DNA from: Bryobacteraceae bacterium
Lineage (GTDB): Bacteria > Acidobacteriota > Terriglobia > Bryobacterales > Bryobacteraceae
Length of the DNA: 64,000 nucleotides
Assembly: GCA_041394945.1 (NCBI GenBank)
Contig: JAWKHH010000004.1
Span: 1 to 64,000 of the forward strand
Direction: 5' to 3'
The notes beneath the pieces were generated by a model. It saw nothing but the letters and a program-made list of their open reading frames with translations. It made no database searches and was not told the DNA's origin. Below, one piece after another: positions 26,297-34,037 of the stretch (its first letter is position 1; each line of letters starts with the position of its first letter). The translations under genes and the position numbers were made by a program.

Positions 26297-27523
26297 TCAA
26301 TAAGGACTGATCGAATGCCTCCCCAACTCCGGCGCCGGACGCCCCAGCAGCTTCTCCACCTCCTTGCGCAGCGGGCCCACCGCCCTCGCATAGATCATCT
26401 TGTACGCCTGGCAGAAGTAGTCCAGATCCTCGAAGCGCCCCTGCGGGCCCTCCCGGAACTTCGGGCACCCCCCGTGGCAAATCGACTGCCATTCGCAAAC
26501 GTGGCACTCGGGATGGCCTAGCGTCTTCTTCTTCGCAAAGTCGAAGCGCCGGGCGCGCCGCGCAATCTCCGGCCATGAGTCCAGCGCGAGGTTCCCGATC
26601 TTCCAGTTGGACTCAACGAAGAAGTCGCACGGGTAGACGTCGCCGTTGTACTCAACCACGCAGTAGCTGTCGCAGGTTTCGTGCATCGTGCAACTGCCCG
26701 GCTTCATCCCCGCCACCGACTCGGCGATGTTGTCGAAGAACCGGATGCGAACCTTGCGGCGGTCCGGCCACCACAGGTCGAACGTGTCCACCAGGAACTT
26801 GCCGTATTGTTCCGGAGTGATCGTGAACGGCATTCGGGAGCCGTCCCGGTTAAACTCCGCCAGCGGGATGTACTGAATGTTGTCGATCCCGATGGACTTG
26901 TAGAATTTGTAGATTTCCTTCGGCTTGTCGACGTTCGCCTGGCTCAACACGCAAAGGATGTTGAAGTCCACCTTGTTCTTCTGCAGGCACTCCACGCCCT
27001 TCATCACCTGCTTCCATGTGCCGCGTCCGGCCTTGTTGAACCGGTACATGTCGTTGATCTCCTCGGGACCGTCCAGGGAGACGCCGAGGAGCCAGTTGTA
27101 GGAGCGGAACAGTTGCGCCCAGTTGTCGTCGATGAGCATCGCGTTGGTTTGGAGCGCGTTGCTGACGTTCTGGCCATCGCGGCCGATACGCTGCTGAAGA
27201 TCGACGAGCTTGGTGAAGAAATCGAGCCCGGCGAGCGTCGGCTCCCCGCCCTGGAACGCGAAGGTGGAATTCGGATAGGAGTAGAACAACCACGTGTCGA
27301 CAAGGCGTTCCAGCGTCTCCATCGACATGCGGCGCGCCGGAAGGCTCTTGTACGGGTCGGCTTCGCGATCGAGATAGAAGCAGTACGAGCAATCGAGGTT
27401 GCACACCGCCGAGGCGGGCTTGATGAGCAACGACGTGATGCGCGGCACGGCGCCCGTGTACTCAGTGAGGGAACCCGACGTATAGTTCTGACCCAGGATG
27501 GGCAGTTGAAAACTGCTGCTCAT
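26297..27523 (-). CDS. Radical SAM/SPASM sulfatase-maturating enzyme (anSME type)
   Basis: A 408-residue cytoplasmic enzyme that converts a sulfatase active-site Cys or Ser to formylglycine without oxygen. The radical-SAM cluster is C41-x3-C45-x2-C48 (AVCNLDCSYCFYLDRE). FAFQGGEPTLAGLDFF is the SAM-binding GGE motif, and LQTNAMLID and VSLDGPEEINDMYRF follow. The C-terminal SPASM part has the auxiliary-cluster cysteines: GSCTMHETCDSYCVVEYNGD, VYPCDFF, HPECHVCEWQSICHGGCPKF and YFCQAY. An in-frame ATG at 27541 is an alternative start. It is not adjacent to a sulfatase gene, but both sulfatases in the window carry the Cys-type motif. Confidence 0.92.
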   Translation of the reverse strand: MSSSFQLPILGQNYTSGSLTEYTGAVPRITSLLIKPASAVCNLDCSYCFYLDREADPYKSLPARRMSMETLERLVDTWLFYSYPNSTFAFQGGEPTLAGLDFFTKLVDLQQRIGRDGQNVSNALQTNAMLIDDNWAQLFRSYNWLLGVSLDGPEEINDMYRFNKAGRGTWKQVMKGVECLQKNKVDFNILCVLSQANVDKPKEIYKFYKSIGIDNIQYIPLAEFNRDGSRMPFTITPEQYGKFLVDTFDLWWPDRRKVRIRFFDNIAESVAGMKPGSCTMHETCDSYCVVEYNGDVYPCDFFVESNWKIGNLALDSWPEIARRARRFDFAKKKTLGHPECHVCEWQSICHGGCPKFREGPQGRFEDLDYFCQAYKMIYARAVGPLRKEVEKLLGRPAPELGRHSISPY

Positions 27524-27563
27524 TGACTTGGAGTTTATCATCCCGCCGGCGCCGCCCCGCGCG

Positions 27564-27569
27564 TAGAAT
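27564..27569 (+). promoter_or_regulatory. -10-like element of the 27576-31493 operon
   Basis: TAGAAT, six bases before the ATG of the first operon gene, with no Shine-Dalgarno. The spacing suggests a leaderless transcript for the whole four-gene operon. No clear -35. Confidence 0.45.
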
Positions 27570-27575
27570 GTACGT

Positions 27576-28313
27576 ATGCTACGAATGGCCGTTCCCGTCG
27601 TTGCGATCGCCATCGCCCTCCCGGCCGGGGCGCAGAACAAATCACTCGCGCTCGATTCGGCATCCGGTCTCACCCTGCACAACGCGGTGGCGTCGGCGGT
27701 GACGTTCAAAGGGAAGAGGGCGATCGTGGCGACGATCTCGCCGCAGGCCGAAGCACGCCTGCGCCAGGCAAAGGGCGGACAGAAGAAAGGCGGAGGCGTC
27801 GCCGCTGGCGAAGCCGGACGCCTCGATCATCTGGTCCTCGTCGACGGCATCGAATTTTCGAACGGGACCATCGAGGTAGATCTGGCGGGCGAGCCCGGAT
27901 CAGGCGCCGCCGGCGGCGCGCGTGGATTCGTCGGCGTCGCCTTCCGCGTCCAGCCGGATCGCAAGACCTACGACTGCTTCTATCTGCGCCCCACCAACGG
28001 CCGTGCCGACGACCAGGAACGCCGCAATCACTCCGCGCAGTACATCGCGCATCCCGATTACCCTTGGTTCCGCCTTCGCCAGGAGACGCCCTCGAAGTAC
28101 GAGAGCTACGTCGATATCCAACCGGCCGAATGGATCCACGTGAAGATCACCGTCGACGGCGACAAGACCCGGCTATACGTGAACGGCGCCGGCCAACCCA
28201 CGCTGATCGTTAACGACGTGAAAAGCGGCGCGTCCGGCAAGGGCGCTGTCGCCCTCTGGTTCGAAGGATCAACCATCGCGCACTACGCCAACTTGAAGGT
28301 GATTACCCAATGA
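27576..28313 (+). CDS. Secreted concanavalin-like (DUF1080-type) protein
   Basis: A 245-residue protein with a Sec signal (RMAVPVVAIAIALPAGAQ). The body reads as a beta-jelly-roll laminin-G/DUF1080-like domain: FSNGTIEVDLAGEPG, GARGFVGVAFRVQPDRKTYD, CFYLRPTNGRADDQERRNHS, then WIHVKITVDGDKTRLYVNGA and VALWFEGSTIAHYANLKV. Such domains bind or hydrolyse carbohydrates (3-keto-glycosides in some members); catalytic residues cannot be assigned here. It is the first gene of an operon coupled by ATGA overlaps to a dipeptidase, a Tat protein and an SMP-30-like protein. Confidence 0.75.
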   Translation: MLRMAVPVVAIAIALPAGAQNKSLALDSASGLTLHNAVASAVTFKGKRAIVATISPQAEARLRQAKGGQKKGGGVAAGEAGRLDHLVLVDGIEFSNGTIEVDLAGEPGSGAAGGARGFVGVAFRVQPDRKTYDCFYLRPTNGRADDQERRNHSAQYIAHPDYPWFRLRQETPSKYESYVDIQPAEWIHVKITVDGDKTRLYVNGAGQPTLIVNDVKSGASGKGAVALWFEGSTIAHYANLKVITQ

Positions 28314-29494
28314 GACTGCTGATCGCGGCTCTGGTCGCGCTTCCGCTCGCGGCGCAGGTGGACGAGGCGCGTCTGTCGCGGCTGCTCGACAGCCTCCTGA
28401 TCTTCGACGCCCATATCGACACGCCGCGCTACTTCGTCGACGAGGGCTACCGGCTCGCCGACGAGCACGACTACTACGAACTCGACCTCCCGCGGCTGCG
28501 CAAAGGGCACGTCGGCGCCGTGCTGTTCGGACTCTACGCGCAACCGGAGGACTTCCAGCCGCGCCAGTGGCTCCCGCGCGTTATGGAGTGCCTGGAGGCG
28601 CTGCACCGCGAGGTGGAAGCGAACCGTAACGATATGGAGTTCGCCTCCACCGCCGATGACATCCTGCGAATTCGCCGCGCCGGTAAGGTCGCCGTGCTGG
28701 CGAGCCTCGAAGGTGGACACCTGTTCGAAGACAACCTCTACGTCCTCGGCGCGCTTTACCGGCTCGGCGTGCGCTACGTCACGCTGGCACACTTCCACAA
28801 CTCCACTTACGCGGACTCGATGACAGATGCGCCGAAGCACGACGGCCTCTCCCCCGCCGGGCGCGAATTGATCGCTTGGATGAACCGCGCCGGCATGATG
28901 GTCGACGTCTCGCACATCTCCGACAAAGCCGTCGTCGACGCTGTCGCCGCCAGCCGCGCGCCCGTGATCGCGTCGCACTCGTCGGTGAAGTCGATCTCGC
29001 CGATTCCGCGCAACATGCCCGACGAGACGATGAAGGCGGTGGCCTCCAAGGGTGGCGTGATCTGCTTGAATTTCCACGCCGGGTACCTCGATCCCAAAGC
29101 GCACGCCGTCTACATCAAGAACCGGCCGAAGCGGGTGGAGGAAATCAACGCCGTGCTCTCCGGACCGGGAACCACGGCGGAAAAGTACCGGCAGGTCAGG
29201 CGCATTCAGGCCAAGTATTATGACCTGATGCCGCCGGTTCCCATCGCGAAGCTGGTCGACCATCTCGACTACATCGCGAAGAACATCGGCGTCGACCACG
29301 TCGGCCTGGGATCGGATTTCGATGGCGTCTCCGGGATGGTGCCGCGCGGCATGGAAGACGTTTCGAAATATCCGGCGATCGTGCGCGGGCTGATGGCGCG
29401 CGGCTATTCGGACGAGGAGATACGGAAGATCATGGGCATGAACCTGATTCGCGTGATGAAGGCCAATGAGGCCGTGGCGGCGGAGTTGCGATGA
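28310..29494 (+). CDS. Secreted membrane-dipeptidase-like peptidase, family M19
   Basis: A 394-residue M19 (renal dipeptidase) protein with a signal peptide (RLLIAALVALPLAAQ). The first zinc ligands are in LLIFDAHIDTPRYF (H35, D37), the bridging Glu in AVLASLEGGHLFED and further His in VTLAHFHNSTYADSM, VDVSHISDKAVVDA and VIASHSSVKSISPIPRNMPD. HVGLGSDFDGVSGMVPRGM closes the active site. It would cleave dipeptides, perhaps with D-residues, in the periplasm. The start overlaps the preceding stop by four bases (ATGA), and the end overlaps the next gene the same way. Confidence 0.92.
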   Translation: MRLLIAALVALPLAAQVDEARLSRLLDSLLIFDAHIDTPRYFVDEGYRLADEHDYYELDLPRLRKGHVGAVLFGLYAQPEDFQPRQWLPRVMECLEALHREVEANRNDMEFASTADDILRIRRAGKVAVLASLEGGHLFEDNLYVLGALYRLGVRYVTLAHFHNSTYADSMTDAPKHDGLSPAGRELIAWMNRAGMMVDVSHISDKAVVDAVAASRAPVIASHSSVKSISPIPRNMPDETMKAVASKGGVICLNFHAGYLDPKAHAVYIKNRPKRVEEINAVLSGPGTTAEKYRQVRRIQAKYYDLMPPVPIAKLVDHLDYIAKNIGVDHVGLGSDFDGVSGMVPRGMEDVSKYPAIVRGLMARGYSDEEIRKIMGMNLIRVMKANEAVAAELR

Positions 29495-30693
29495 AGATGA
29501 GACGGCGCGAGTTCACCGCGGCGCTGGCGGCGGCTCCGGCCGCTTTGGGTGCGGGACGCAAGAAGATCGCGTGCCTGTCGTCCACGTACCACGTGCGCTC
29601 CCACTCGGACAACTTCATTACGCGGTTCCTCGAAGGCTACTGGGTCCACGAGAGGTACTACGATCCGCCGTTCGATGTCGTGTCGCTGTGGATGGACCAG
29701 ATCCATCCCGCCGACATCGGAACGCGTCTGGCATCGGCCTACGGCTTGCCTGTCACGAAGTCAATCCGCGACGCGCTGACGCTCGGTACCGGGAAGCTCG
29801 CCGTGGATGGCGTCGTCATGGTGTGCGAGCACGGCGATTATCCGCACAACGAACGGAACCAGCAGTTGTACCCGCGCTACGAGTTCTTCGAGCAGATCGT
29901 CCAGGTGTTCAAGGAAAGCGGGCGCGTATGCCCCGTCTTCACCGACAAGCATCTTTCCTACGACTGGACAAAGGCCAAGCGCATGTACGATTGGTCCCGC
30001 GAACTGAAGTTCCCGTTGATGGCCGGCTCGTCTGTGCCGGTGACATTCCGGCGTCCGGCAGCGGATCCGGCTCTCGGCGTTCAGATGGAGTCGGCGTTGT
30101 CGGTTGGCGGCGGTTGGGTCGCCGACGGCGGCATCTTTCATATCCTCGAAACACTACAGGCGTTCGCGGAGCGGCGCAAGGGCGGAGAGACAGGAGTCAA
30201 GGCCGTGCAGATGCTACAGGGCGACGCGGTTTGGAAAGCGGCGCGCGATGGGCTCTGGTCTCGGGATCTGCTCGATGCTGCGCTCGCACGCGGCGAGAAG
30301 GTCGAACCCGGCAAGCCGGAAGATGTGGAACGGCCGGTGCTAAGTCTGGTGGAATACCGCGATGGCTTCCGCGCCGCGGCACTCGCCCTCGGCGGCAAGG
30401 TGAGTGAATATCTCGCCGCGTGGAAGGAGCCCGGGCGCGACGCACAGGCGACGCTCTGCTACATCCCGAGCGAGAATTCGAACAACTTCAGCTACCTCGT
30501 GCACGGGATCACGCAAATGATCGCCACGGGCAAACCAGCTGTTGACGTGCGGCGGACGCTCCTCGTCACCGGTGCGCTGGCCGCGCTGATGGAATCCGGC
30601 GCCGATGGCGGCAAGCGCATCGAAACGCCGCACCTGAACGTCGCCTACAAGGCGCCGCCGAGATCGTGGTTCGCGCCGGGGGTGGGGTCATGA
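29491..30693 (+). CDS. Tat-exported protein of unknown function
   Basis: A 400-residue protein beginning MKMRRREFTAALAAAPAALG, a twin-arginine signal. The mature part opens KKIACLSSTYHVRSHSDNFI and contains GVVMVCEHGDYPHNERNQQL and FKESGRVCPVFTDKHLSYDW, then LKFPLMAGSSVPVTFRRP, with many conserved-looking His, Asp and Cys. The N-terminal half is weakly reminiscent of Rossmann-type oxidoreductases, but no dinucleotide motif is clear. I recognise the type as a recurring uncharacterised protein of Acidobacteria and Planctomycetes, from memory only. It is coupled by ATGA overlaps on both sides. Confidence 0.68.
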   Translation: MKMRRREFTAALAAAPAALGAGRKKIACLSSTYHVRSHSDNFITRFLEGYWVHERYYDPPFDVVSLWMDQIHPADIGTRLASAYGLPVTKSIRDALTLGTGKLAVDGVVMVCEHGDYPHNERNQQLYPRYEFFEQIVQVFKESGRVCPVFTDKHLSYDWTKAKRMYDWSRELKFPLMAGSSVPVTFRRPAADPALGVQMESALSVGGGWVADGGIFHILETLQAFAERRKGGETGVKAVQMLQGDAVWKAARDGLWSRDLLDAALARGEKVEPGKPEDVERPVLSLVEYRDGFRAAALALGGKVSEYLAAWKEPGRDAQATLCYIPSENSNNFSYLVHGITQMIATGKPAVDVRRTLLVTGALAALMESGADGGKRIETPHLNVAYKAPPRSWFAPGVGS

Positions 30694-31493
30694 TTGAAGC
30701 GAAAAGCGAACGGCTCTGGGAGTTGATCCCGCGCAATGCCGAGGTGAAGCAAGTCGCCGGCGGATTCCAGTTCACCGAAGGCCCGGTTTTCTCCCGGCGC
30801 GGGTATCTGCTGTTCAGCGATATCCCGGCTGAACGGATTCACAAGTGGGAGCGTGGCAAACTCACCGTGTTCCGGGAGAAGAGCGGCCTCGCGAACGGCC
30901 TCACGTTCGATCACCAGGGCCGTCTCCTGACCTGCGAAGGCGCCGGCCGCGTCACCCGGACGGAAAAGAACGGGTCCATCACGGTGCTCGCCGCCGAAGG
31001 CCTCGGCAAGCCCAATGATCTCGTCTACGCGATCGACGGCAGCGTATACTTCACCGATCTCCCCAAATCGCGCGTCTACCAGATCACGCGCACCAACCGG
31101 TCCGGGGGCAAGGTTCGGCTGGTGGCCGAGGACTGCCCGGGCCCCAACGGCGTCGCGCTCTCGCCGGACCAGTTCAAACTCTTCGTTGCCGATTCAAAGA
31201 CGCGCAAGGTGCGGCTCTATCCGATCGAGCCCGACGGCGCGCTTGGTCAGGGTCGCGACTTCGCCGAAACCAGGTGCGACGGTCTCAAGACCGACGAAGG
31301 CGGCAATGTCTGGGTGGCCGCCGGCGAAGGCATCCGCGTCTACAGCGCGGCCGGCGAGGAACTCGGCTTGGTGCGAACCCCGGAATCGGCGAGCAACTGC
31401 TCCTGGGGCGCCGGATTCCGCGGGCTCTACATCACCGCGCAGAAATCGGTTTATCATGTTCCTACCCGCGCCTCCGGCACGAGAACGTTCTAA
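30690..31493 (+). CDS. SMP-30/gluconolactonase-family protein
   Basis: A 267-residue six-bladed propeller with no signal peptide. FQFTEGPVFSRRGYLLFSDI carries the metal-binding Glu. NGLTFDHQGRLLTCEGAGRV, then GLGKPNDLVYAIDGSVYFTD and CPGPNGVALSPDQFKLFVAD supply the Asn and Asp ligands of the family, and GLKTDEGGNVWVAAGEGIRV follows. It probably hydrolyses a sugar lactone. It is the last of the four coupled genes (ATGA overlap with the previous stop). The upstream partners are exported, so this one may act on the imported product. Confidence 0.9.
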   Translation: MIEAKSERLWELIPRNAEVKQVAGGFQFTEGPVFSRRGYLLFSDIPAERIHKWERGKLTVFREKSGLANGLTFDHQGRLLTCEGAGRVTRTEKNGSITVLAAEGLGKPNDLVYAIDGSVYFTDLPKSRVYQITRTNRSGGKVRLVAEDCPGPNGVALSPDQFKLFVADSKTRKVRLYPIEPDGALGQGRDFAETRCDGLKTDEGGNVWVAAGEGIRVYSAAGEELGLVRTPESASNCSWGAGFRGLYITAQKSVYHVPTRASGTRTF

Positions 31494-31639
31494 GAAACCG
31501 TACGATCTTCGGCTGTTACCTGCGAGAGCCGAGTCGAGCCGAGCTCGGCGCCCTGTGGCCACGCAGTAATCTCCTCGGGAGGCGTGTCGGTGATCGGCTC
31601 GCCGCTGCAGGAGGGGATAAATATCGTCGACACGCCGGA

Positions 31640-32330
31640 GATCGCAATGGGGCGGAGACAACAACGAGCCGTGGGTCCGCTCCTATATCTCCCGGTCGAC
31701 CGTGGACATCTATGGTCGGCAACGGGACCGAGTTCAATTTCGTGTCGATGAACGGCGCCGGCACAGCGTCGCGCGGTTCCACCCGCCGCGCGCCAGGGCT
31801 TGGGCTGGTGATTCGCGGTGTACCGCCAGATTCTTCACCAAGGCGGCGTCGCGTTCCTGCTGAGCACGCGCTGCTCAAGCACGAATCGTTTCCCTCGGGA
31901 GTTCACCCAGATCGCAGCGGACGGCGCTGGTGAAATAGCCGCATTTGCCTTTTGGATCGAATGAACCGAAGGTGACCATTCCCAAAATCGCGGAGCAACG
32001 GCCGGCGCGCTACAACGCGATGGTGGAGGCCGGTGACGATACTGACTTCCACAGCTTCGGCCCGGGAGTGCGCGCGCGGGGAGGATTCGCCGTCCCGCCG
32101 CAGAAGATCGCGAAGCCGAGCCCTTCTACGTGGCTCTGATGTACATCCTGATCCGCAAGAGCATGGGCGGCTTGCGGGTGGACCTCGATATGCGCGTTCT
32201 CAGCGAAGGCGGCAGCCTGTGCCCGGCCTGTTCGGAGCCGGTGAAGCGACCCGGTGGGGCGTTAAACGGCATGGAGGACAACGTTCCTTGGCAGGGCGAG
32301 TCCGTTACCGCGTCAGGGAGTTGAGGTGCG
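31640..32330 (+). pseudogene. FAD-binding dehydrogenase (fumarate reductase/KstD-like), decayed
   Basis: Fragments of one protein appear in order in different frames. They are GDNNEPWVRSYISRSTVDIY (about 31661-31720), AVYRQILHQGGVAFLLSTR (about 31818-31874), KIAEQRPARYNAMVEAGDDT with DFHSFGPG (about 31984-32067), and PFYVALMYILIRKSMGGLRV with DLDMRVLSEGGSLCPACSEP (about 32122-32241). These correspond to family patterns such as R-Y-N-x-M-V-E-x-G-x-D-x-D-F and P-F-Y-A ... GG-L-R-x-D-x-x-x-R-V-L. The FAD-binding N-terminus is missing, and several frameshifts and stops separate the pieces, so it is non-functional. Confidence 0.68.
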
Positions 32331-32495
32331 GACAGCGCCCCCGGCCGTGAACGCGAAACTGGCGTCGGCGTGCCACGCCTACCACGATCTGCCGGAGCTG
32401 GTGGAAGCGAAGCGCGCCGGCTACGGGCACTTCGAGCGCTCGCACCGGATCGTGCTCGATCGCGATTGGCACGGGGCGGGGCGTCCTGAAAGCAG
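32331..32495 (+). other. Short remnant after the dehydrogenase pseudogene
   Basis: A GTG-initiated 57-residue frame (32326-32499) reads LASACHAYHDLPELVEAKRA, then GYGHFERSHRIVLDRDW. It looks coding in character, but I cannot place it in a family. It probably belongs to another decayed gene. Confidence 0.3.
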
Positions 32496-33857
32496 TTAGG
32501 AGCGACCGCTGCCTTCGAGAATGAACGTGGGTGCGATGCCCCCGAGCGTGGAGAACGACGTTGTGGCGTCACGGATTTCCGTGGAGCAGCCGCCGAGCTT
32601 GCCCAAGTACAAGTGCGGATGAACTTCGATCTCCATCGTCCGCATCTCCAACCGCCCGTACTGAAAGACAGGGAATTCGGCCCGGGGAAGCTCCACGCGC
32701 TCCTGCACGACGTATGGATTCCGCAGCGCCGTTTTCAGCGCGCGCTCCCAGGCGGCGTCGGTGGTCTCCGCCCCGTTGTAGGAGTGCAGGTCCGCCGCGG
32801 CGTCGTTCGGCTTGAGAACCAGCTTCTCGCGGTTCTTCATGATGAAGTCCGGCAAGTCGACCTCTTCGCCGTGGTGCGTAGTGCGAGCCGCCTGGACGAC
32901 TCGGGTCCAGGGCAAGTGTTCGCGGATCGCTTTCTTCTCCGCCGCGGGAAACTTCGCGGTAACCGTTTCGTCGGTGAGCAGGCCGAAGATCGCCTTCTTC
33001 TGCAGCATCTCCGTCTGAAAGCTGTTCACCATGCAAACGGCGCCTTCCCGGTAGGCGCGGACAAGCGGATGGCTCAGGCTGAACCGGACCAGGAACTCCT
33101 GGGCGGAGACCATGCGGTAAGCGATCTCGATGCCGAAGTCGCCGCGGCACAGCTGGCCGTTCCGGTAATCGAGCTGATCAGGGGTGACGACTTCGGTGGG
33201 ATAGCCGGCCTGGCGGAAAAACTCAGCCATCATCACGTGTTCCGGGCCCGGCGTGTTCTTGAAAGGCGGCCGGAACTCGACGATCGCAATTCGCGGGAAC
33301 TTCTTCTTGCCCGTAACCTTGTACGCCGCCAGCAGCGAGTGGAGAAGTTTCTTCATTCCCGCCACCTTCCCGAGCTTGTATTTCTTGCGAAGCTGCTTCA
33401 CCGGTGCGGCCTCGTAGAAGAGGTCGCTCAAGGCATCGTGGTAGACAACTCCAGACGGCCCATAGGTGTCGGTCTCCACGAACCGGAATGTCCCGTTGAC
33501 GAGCTGCGTGTCGAGCAGCGAAGTTACCGCCAAATAAGGATAACCGGGGTTCACAGCGGCGAGCATCTTCTCGGCCGGCAGCATCTCCAATCGGTTGAGC
33601 AGGGCCGGCGTGGTGGCCATCAGCGCTCGGATGCGGTCAATCGCCGAGTAGAGGTTCTCGGCGGCCTTGCTCATCGCCTCGTACTGGCGGCGGGTGATGA
33701 AATGCGGCCGTACAACCGGGCAAACAGGGCGTCCGCTGGGAGCGAGCTTGTTTTCGCTCATCCGTTGCTGTATACTCTCGGCCCACTTGAGATCCTGGAA
33801 TTCCGGCGACTCCATAATCTTGTGGTAGCGTGCCGCGGCGTCGTCCTGCAGCTTCAT
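32496..33857 (-). CDS. ATP-grasp-like protein of unknown function
   Basis: A 453-residue cytoplasmic protein. The middle has RIAIVEFRPPFKNTPGPEHV and FFRQAGYPTEVVTPDQLDYR, a Rossmann-like pre-ATP-grasp part. Next comes VCMVNSFQTEMLQKKAIFGL, as in ATP-grasp proteins where a Lys contacts ATP. Then come REKLVLKPNDAAADLHSYNG and NPYVVQERVELPRAEFPVF, resembling the LKP and QE-x-V strands that hold ATP and Mg, as in the circularly permuted ATP-grasp group. The family is not named in my memory; a peptide or amide ligase is a guess. It is transcribed away from the S46 peptidase gene. Confidence 0.58.
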   Translation of the reverse strand: MKLQDDAAARYHKIMESPEFQDLKWAESIQQRMSENKLAPSGRPVCPVVRPHFITRRQYEAMSKAAENLYSAIDRIRALMATTPALLNRLEMLPAEKMLAAVNPGYPYLAVTSLLDTQLVNGTFRFVETDTYGPSGVVYHDALSDLFYEAAPVKQLRKKYKLGKVAGMKKLLHSLLAAYKVTGKKKFPRIAIVEFRPPFKNTPGPEHVMMAEFFRQAGYPTEVVTPDQLDYRNGQLCRGDFGIEIAYRMVSAQEFLVRFSLSHPLVRAYREGAVCMVNSFQTEMLQKKAIFGLLTDETVTAKFPAAEKKAIREHLPWTRVVQAARTTHHGEEVDLPDFIMKNREKLVLKPNDAAADLHSYNGAETTDAAWERALKTALRNPYVVQERVELPRAEFPVFQYGRLEMRTMEIEVHPHLYLGKLGGCSTEIRDATTSFSTLGGIAPTFILEGSGRS

Positions 33858-33962
33858 GGTCTTTTGTGGTAAAGTGTCCTGCCCTCAGTATCGCACAGCG
33901 CCCCCGGTTTTCCCAAGGAACCGGCCCTGCGGAACGTCGCTATCGGTAACAAAAAAAGACAC

Positions 33963-33986
33963 TTGTACCTCTACAATTTTTTGTAG
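33963..33986. promoter_or_regulatory. Alternating TTGTA/TACAA half-sites, possible BlaI/MecI-like operator
   Basis: TTGTA (33963-33967), four bases, TACAA (33972-33976), four bases, TTGTA (33981-33985). This gives the perfect palindrome CTACAA-TTTT-TTGTAG (33971-33986). BlaI/MecI/CopY repressors bind TACA...TGTA palindromes, so this is a candidate operator between the divergent genes at 33857 and 34038. A similar palindrome precedes galU. Confidence 0.45.
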
Positions 33987-34025
33987 CGGCCCCTGCGCCA
34001 TATTTGTAGCGGCCCCTGCGCCATA
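33980..34025. repeat. Exact 23-base tandem duplication
   Basis: 33980-34002 and 34003-34025 are identical, starting TTTGTAGCGGCCCC and ending CTGCGCCATA. The duplication ends just before the peptidase ribosome binding site and adds a further TTTGTAG half-site. It probably arose by replication slippage. Confidence 0.95.
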
Positions 34026-34037
34026 ATGGAGGGTCCG

